Assembly (NCBI GenBank): GCA_021234155.1
Contig: JAJEKV010000027.1
Span: 13,236,916-13,300,915 of the forward strand
Reading direction: 5' to 3'
DNA: 64,000 bases
Source of the DNA: Isoetes taiwanensis
Lineage: Eukaryota; Streptophyta; Lycopodiopsida; Isoetales; Isoetaceae
A program made the position numbers and the translations under genes. The notes beneath the pieces were generated by a model. That model worked only from the letters and a program-made list of their open reading frames with translations. It was not told the origin of the DNA and did no database searches. Numbering within the stretch: position 1 is the stretch's first letter; each line of letters starts with the position of its first letter. Shown here piece by piece: positions 57,763 to 64,000 of this stretch.

Positions 57763-59365
57763 ATGTGATATTTCTGTGTTCATCACTATACAAGTCTATC
57801 TTCATAGCCTTGTATACCATAGATTGTGGCACTAGGGGCATGACTAAGTTATTCATATAACTTAGCCAACCTTAGGTTAAGACCATTTTCCACGTGGCCT
57901 TAACCTATTGGGCACCCGCCATACCGGATTTACTCCTATTGGAGCCATGTGGCATAACATGTGAACCCTAACCTATAAAGGCCTAAACCATAACCCTAGG
58001 CCCCTTTTTCCGCTCCAAAGTTCGGGAACCTCGCAAGGCCAAACCCGCTTGAGAACCGCCCGCCTGTGGCACAAAGATAGCATGGCAGCCGAGAGCGCGA
58101 GCGCATCGCCAGGAGTGGGAGCTACCGAACACTTCAAGACCATGGAGACGCCAGATTGGGAGGAGGCCCCGAGAGGTATGTAGAGTAGTGTTTAGTAGTT
58201 CATCCGAAGTTAGAACTCCGTGATGAGTTAGTATTTCAGATCTAGAGTAGAGCCATCCTAGAACTCTTTGTTGAACATCTTGAACCCTAATCAAGGAACC
58301 CTAACCTAGTTAGATATGTATGATTAGGTTAAGATGTTCTTACGATGTTTATCATGATATGATGTATGTGATGTTGGCTGATCATGTTGCTCCTCTTGTA
58401 TTGGGAAAGGGGTAGAGACCTAGGGCCATATGTATAGTATGCTCCTAGTGTAGATCCCATAGTTCCTATTAGATGCCACTGCGCATAGGGAACCCACGGA
58501 CTATGGAGGCTATGATGACTCCAAGACTACACAACGGGCTAGAAGCAATGCGAGGGAGGATCTCTCTCACGAGCGGGCTACGGGGATCCCATAGTGGGCT
58601 AGGCTTATGGTCTGGCCACTGGGGGTCTGGCATGGGTCCGACACCTCCCCGGGCAATGGTGTCGCCCGCTTCTCAAGAGCAAGTGCGTCGGCTTTGGCCA
58701 TTTTATTTTGAGGGTTAAGTCGGTATGAATCGGTGTCGCCACGCATTCTCTCAGTCACCGGTGGAACCTCTAGACCCCCGGAAGGGGAGATGCAACCCTT
58801 CCCCGGCCGGGACGACCAGTGGGAGATGCAACCCGGAGCAGTCCCGATGGGTGATGCCATGGGATTGCAGATCCCAAGGCTAGAGTCATGCCGAAGCTTG
58901 ATCTAGCCCATCCGCAAAGTATGCAATGTGAGGGGCGGATGGAGTGGTCAACCCTAGCCATTGTCTATAGCCAAATCCCACCATTGTTATGACTCTGGCC
59001 GGGCTTTATCTTTGAGGGCTATCCCGCCGCCTACCTCCTTATGAGTCGGAGCCACCTGATAGGAGCTCTCATGTTTTATGGCATATGATTATGTTCTTTG
59101 CAAAAAGCTATGGATATGTGGATGAGCTGCCCTTCGAGGTAGCATGATGTATTGTTATTGCTAGTTCTCGACGATGTTTATGCTTCCTGATAGATAGGGA
59201 GCCCATAGGGGAAGGGCGCCAAGAAGACACCTTCGTATCCCTTCCCACTACGGTGGTCCCAGAAAGTGCGATAGATGGAGGGGTCTGCGCGGCCGGAGAG
59301 GACCCGATGGGGATTTACCGGAGTGTACCTACCGGGAGTCGAGATATTTAGTAGGGAGCATCACA
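57763..59365 (+). mobile_element. Long LTR of a gypsy element (plus strand)
   Basis: The right end is firm: GGAGCATCACA, then one base, then the primer-binding site. CATCACA is the reverse of TGTGATG, which opens the related LTR at 35605. The left end is less clear: TGTGATATTTC at 57763 or TGTGGCACTAG at about 57824. A TATA box at 57974-57979 (ACCTATAAAGG) sets U3/R. The rest is GC-rich leader with GATGCAACCC and GCAGTCCCGATGGG segments shared with 34.55-35.0 kb. Several AACCCTAA-like motifs occur near 58260-58310. Confidence 0.75.
57974..57979 (+). promoter_or_regulatory. TATA box in the LTR
   Basis: TATAAA inside ACCTATAAAGGCC, about 150-210 bases from the LTR start, as expected for the LTR promoter. 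Confidence 0.6.
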
Positions 59366-59366
59366 A

Positions 59367-59380
59367 TGGTATCAGAGCAA
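59367..59380 (+). other. Primer-binding site (initiator tRNA-Met)
   Basis: TGGTATCAGAGCAATG begins two bases after the LTR end. The first 12 bases match the 3' end complement of plant initiator tRNA-Met, the commonest primer in plant LTR elements. Confidence 0.88.
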
Positions 59381-62300
59381 TGTTCTTGGTTGACCAAGAG
59401 CTAGCCCTGACCATATCCCTGGATAGGTAGACTAATTGGCCTAGCTAATGAATGGAATGAGAATTCCAGTCTTGAACCGCGAAATGTGGGAGAATTTTTT
59501 TTCCCATTAGTAGGGTCATAATTAGATTAAGTATAGTCTAAGTGGTAGAAATAATATAGTCAAAGAAATCTTCTAGTAATTTGAGCTCAAGTTGTTCATG
59601 AACCGCACCTTTCAAGCAAAAATTGAACGAGGAATTGCTCAAAAGAAAGCTTGAAAGAAAATGGCGTGAAATGACCACTACTTGGCCCAAAAGAAATAGG
59701 AAATTTCGAAAGCAATAGTTAATGTTTAGAATAGTACCTTAATTAATAACCCATAGTTATAATAAATTTACTCTTAAGAAAAAGTAGCTAATAAACTCAT
59801 GGAAGAACCCTACTCCCTAGAAGTTCCCCAAATGGTAGCTTGAACCTCTTTACCCCTTGTAAGGCTTAATTAGAAGCTAATCTTCAAGTCGCCACAAGAG
59901 TGTCCACCAAACTGACAAACCGACGAGATCGATCCAAAGGAGCCAAGGGTAAAAGAAAGTTAGGTGTCTTACATTTGGCCAAATGTAGAGTAAGAGATGT
60001 ATCACATTTCAAATACATAACCGGTTTTAAAAGATGTACATAATAGCTATATTATGGAATCTTTTTTTTTCGAACTACTTGCCACGCCAATTAAAACGCT
60101 AATCATGAAGCATATTTCAATTCATTTAACACTCCAAGAAACGCCAAAAGTTCTGGAGAATTTTCCACTTTCAAGCTAAAACTACCACCCAGATTTCCTT
60201 TCTGCCGTAATTCCTCCAAACAACCCTAAACCACGCAGAAGAACCATGATGAACAATGAAGGAACAGAAATGGCGCAAGAAGATTGCAATATCGGAATGT
60301 GACAAAGAAAATGAAGTGTAAGATTGATGAAATTTGTAAATTTATATATGATCGTTCAAGATTTACGCCATGGCAAAGAGAGAGCTTTAACAAAGCTGAA
60401 AAACTGCCGATGAAAGGTCGCACTTTTTGAACCCGCCATTGGAAATCCAAATAAGCACTCAAGGATACTATGCTAAAAAATATCCGCGGAAGGTCCGGTA
60501 GAAGTGAAACAAGCAAATAGCAATGATAAATTAGCGCTAAGCATTCCCCGCTATCAATGATTGTTGGTGAGAATGGAAAACTCGTGCAAAAAGGAGTAGC
60601 CTCCGAATTCTTCAAGTGCAAGCAAGAAACCCCACAAAGTGCGAATTAGAAGAAAGCTGGATGTCATTATCAAAAGCACATGTGGGCACCGCAAAAGGCA
60701 ACCCAGGCGACATGTTCCTGGACCAACCAAACAAATAAAATGAGATTGGTTAACTCCACACAAAATCTCCAAAGTACTGTGGATGTCGGGAAGAAAAGGA
60801 CACTTCCAATCCGGGGCTTTTGATTATGCCCTGTGTCGTATTTTTAAGTCTTTAATCCCTTTTTTGCAAGCTTGATAGAAGCTAGCTAGCTTCGTATCCC
60901 GGATAAGTTTTATAATCCTATTTGCATTCCATGCAAGGATGGAGGGAAGTAAAAGGAAGGAAGGACGGTTCCAAAGGGAACAAGACGATAGTACCCATTC
61001 GATGATTTAAAAGGGTCAATTTGTTTAAACCTTAAATGGAGAAGACCTTATTTGGAGGGAATTGGAATCGAATGACTTTAAACTCTTCCATTTTGAAAGG
61101 ATGGTGTCAAGGGAAAACGTGAGGGAAGAACAGCCTCAGATGCCTCCCTGCTGTACTTAAGAAACCGTTAAAGTTCAAATAAATAATGGTGTTACAATGG
61201 GTTCAAACCTGCTGTTGTTTGTCAATAACTTATATCTTGCAAAGTCAGCACCGGGCCACCAAAGCAAACATGTGAGCTGGTGTATTTAGTAGCCAATCGG
61301 CCATACCAAAGAAGAAGGGTCGCAATCCGCAATGGTAACCCGTATTTTACGGTATGTTTTAGTTGAATTTTCTATGGAACATTTATCAGTCAAAGAACCT
61401 ATTGTTGCCATGTTTGAATGGAGATTTAGTTTCTGACTCGAGCTCTGAAAATTTATCAGTGTTTATTCGAAGGAGGCCATGGAATGCCGGAACCCGCGAG
61501 TCGAAAGCATGGACCGAAGGGAATGAAAGACCCAGATGGAGTCAATGGAAACCCAGGAGGACGCCATCAGGAATTGAATCGAAACCTAGATGGACCTTCG
61601 AGGCCAAACATGATGGCCCATGGATATCCAGGCTTCATGGCCGGCAAACCCGGCCCTTCTCCTCACCCGGAAGACAGGCTGAGCCCAAAGTCCTTCCCGC
61701 TTCCCAGCACCTACGATATGTCCCGTCGCCCACTATGGAAGAAACGACGGTTTACGAATCAAAGAACCATCACCATGGAGGAAGATGGAAATCAGGACTA
61801 TGGAAGAATCAAGAAGAACTATCTTCCGAGGTCCCATCATCGAATGGGTGATCGAATCACGAGATTTGATGGAGATGGAATGTCGAAGGAAGCCCTATGA
61901 AGTCTTAGCGAAGTTCCATCGAAGGAAAGACGAAAGGCAATAAGTGATCAAGAACAATCAAGTTTTTCCCAGTCATTGATCAAGATTTCACGAAGGAGGA
62001 CAGGACTGATGAAGGGAGGTCATAAGTTACTATTTTGCAGTGCCAAGGAATTTGGCTGTGTATTTGGAGGATGGATTATGGAAGGGCCTGGTGACAAATG
62101 GGCCATTTATTTGGCATCGAATGGAAACCCCAAGGCCCTCATGATCCCATCATCGTAGTGTTATCGCCACGATGGAAGATAATGCCAATGGGCGATTGAT
62201 AAGGCCACCGACCAATAGAGCCCCATGGAGTCCCAATTTGGAAGAATGGAGCCAAGAAATGAATGAATGACTGAAATCATTCCATGTTGGTATCAACACA

Positions 62301-64000
62301 CCGGCCATTGATTGCCCTCACGCCGATACCACCGCAAACATCGTTTGAATTAACGCTATTACGGCAAATGGCTTTGTCGCTGGCCCTTATACTTTGAAAG
62401 TAACGTATTTTTGCCATAAATGGTTTTGCTACGAAGTGTTGCCTCATGATGATGGTTTCAAGCATATTGTATCAGCAGGCTATCAATTACCACCATTAAT
62501 GGAATGGAATGCCCAACCTAACGAATGTCATTCCACGAATCGAACCCATTCCATCAAATAATCGAATGACGATAATCGAGGAACCTTGAACCCATGGAGT
62601 CTCGATGGATCGATCAAGAACGTAGTTAAAACGTGTTTTCATCACATTTATTCCCATCAATGGATCCCGGAGTAGAAACCGAAGGGGTCACCGTTGGAAT
62701 GGATTCCTGGAGGATGTTCCATCTAATGTTCCAGAATGTTACTCCCAATGTCCTTCTAATGTTCCCACCTGCCCAACGTATTCCCCGAATGTACTGTGGC
62801 AAGTCCTGTTCCAAACCCCGTGATAACCCCAAACGTAGCCAGCCACACGGCGAGGCAAATCAAACCGAAATGGAGGTCATCAAGAAACATGGAATGCTAA
62901 GGATCCATCGAATCGAATGAGGATCAAATGTTTCTTACAAGTTGGTCCTTAATCAAGATCATCGAATCATTCAATCATTATTCCCAAACAACCCAAAACC
63001 GAATGATTTGAATCATCAATCATCATCGAATGGATTACCTGCAATACCACCACCACGATTCAAATGACTTCTTCTTTACATAATGTCATGGTTGGCCTCC
63101 TAACACTCAAGTATTATCCCATGAGTCTTAATTGAATCCCTGGTTTTGGAAATCATTGAATCATGGAATCATGAATGGAATCATGATGTAACTTATGAAT
63201 CATGGAATGGATGTTTCAAATCATTGTTATGGAACCACTCATCATGTGCCATAAGTATCACTCGAATGGAATGTACCGCTTTGTAATAGCCAAACTCGAA
63301 TCATGGAGTGTGTGGATTCGAACTTTGAAGCCATCGAATGATTCTTCACTATAAGTTGGATTATTCATGCAATTTAAAACCTGATATTATTTTCTCGCAA
63401 GTGCTAAGATATCACTATCCCGCTTATTGTCTCACTATACATCATTCCGATGGTCCTTGTCACAAATCTCAGTGTGGAAATGTATGCTAAGTTCAATATG
63501 TTTGAACCGCCATACGCATAGAATAGTTGCAAATAATTTATCTGCCCCGAATAATTTGAATGGAACCCAAATCACCAATGCAACCCATCGAGGATCCCAG
63601 GTTGACTCTTCTTCAATCACTTATGAACATTTGATGGATGATCCAAGTTCCCAAATGGATTATGATTTCATCGAATCATATGATATGTCAATGGAATGGA
63701 AGCCCGAATTATTCCATCGAATGGAATGGAACCATGGAATTCCATCGCCTTGTTTCCATCGAAGTTGAACTTTGCCAATGTTTTTGAATCAAATCATTTT
63801 CCAAGCCACAACCCCTGTTCTAGGAATTTCTTCCACCAAGTTTTAATATTTAAATTTGATTCAAAATTTGCTGCACAAGTCCTAACTTTATGAGCTGCAA
63901 CCACGATACAATCATCTACATGAGAATCACTGAACCCTTCACAATGTTCTCCAAACTCCTTCCTATGTTTATCCAAATGGATTATCCAGATCCAGAATTA
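59381..64000 (+). mobile_element. Probable internal region of the LTR element, degraded
   Basis: By position this should be the leader and gag part of the element. No gag, protease or RT motif is recognisable. Overlapping plus frames at 61363-61900 are Pro/Arg/Gly-rich but lack a CCHC knuckle. From about 61.4 kb the sequence is full of degenerate TGGAATGG/ATCGAATG motifs. The 3' LTR, if any, is outside the window. The interval could also hold unrelated insertions; 60.06-60.8 kb has minus frames of no clear family. Confidence 0.35.
62930..63770 (+). repeat. Degenerate AATCAT/CGAATGGA simple repeat
   Basis: ATCGAATGG, AATCATGGAATC and AATGGAATGGAA variants recur dozens of times without fixed period. 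This composition fades in from about 61.5 kb and is densest here. Confidence 0.75.

Noticed and set aside
61363-61900. Gene in the Pro/Arg/Gly-rich frames
   Set aside because: Two overlapping frames are open over the same stretch, no domain or CCHC knuckle is seen, and the composition follows the local TGGAATGG-type repeats.
1-64000. CRISPR array, bacterial operons or organellar DNA
   Set aside because: No regular spaced palindromic repeats, no prokaryotic gene packing, and no chloroplast or mitochondrial genes were seen.

Overview
The window is nuclear DNA from a land plant with a large, repeat-laden, AT-rich genome. The basis is spliceosomal introns with GT..AG ends, plant-only families (a family-1 UDP-glycosyltransferase, an SPF/ULP2-type SUMO protease, a PTI1-like kinase, an atypical bHLH), chromovirus Ty3/gypsy LTR elements primed by initiator-Met tRNA, CACTA-type transposon pieces, and a degraded reverse transcriptase of a type I recall from seed-free plants (Penelope-like, Coprina group). 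Together these favour a non-flowering plant (fern, lycophyte or gymnosperm grade), but I cannot name the species.

Layout. 1-9.8 kb: repeats and a broken receptor-like cytoplasmic kinase (5.0-6.5 kb), then several minisatellites. 9.8-12.1 kb: unrecognised exon-like fragments, including a strongly charged coiled-coil reading frame with one in-frame stop. 13.0-16.7 kb: the best host gene, a 16-exon ULP2/SPF-like SUMO protease with an intact catalytic triad and one doubtful spot, a G7 run. 17.8-18.4 kb: a promoter- or LTR-like region. 20.8-28.2 kb: two copies of one repeat unit; the first runs into a CACTA (DUF4218) transposase remnant and the second is split by two later insertions. 28.3-29.8 kb: a UDP-glycosyltransferase gene on the minus strand with a good TATA box but one frameshift. 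31-38.6 kb: a retrotransposon graveyard. It holds LINE-like 3' ends, a gypsy RT/RNase H block whose pieces lie in opposite orientations, and an internally deleted chromovirus (LTR-PBS-integrase-chromodomain-PPT-LTR) with a 203-bp CACTA-type MITE inside its integrase. 39.7-40.1 kb: a frameshifted exon of a gamma-glutamylcyclotransferase-like gene. 40.9-43.9 kb: the degraded Penelope-like element. 45.2-50.05 kb: three tandem units built of degenerate GAATCT repeats and bounded by long (TA)n tracts. 51.7-52.2 kb: an intact atypical bHLH gene on the minus strand. 56.9-57.4 kb: a weak exon pair. 57.8-59.4 kb: a long LTR followed by a tRNA-Met primer-binding site, whose internal region runs to the window end and is low in recognisable coding.

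The host genes look like isolated loci between nested mobile elements and do not form a cluster with a shared job. The most useful structural stories are the MITE with an exact 3-bp target duplication, the scrambled RT/RNase H block, the twice-interrupted segmental duplicate, and the three-unit GAATCT/(TA)n array. Several genes carry single-base frameshifts, which could be true decay or assembly errors at homopolymers; the sequence alone cannot separate these.
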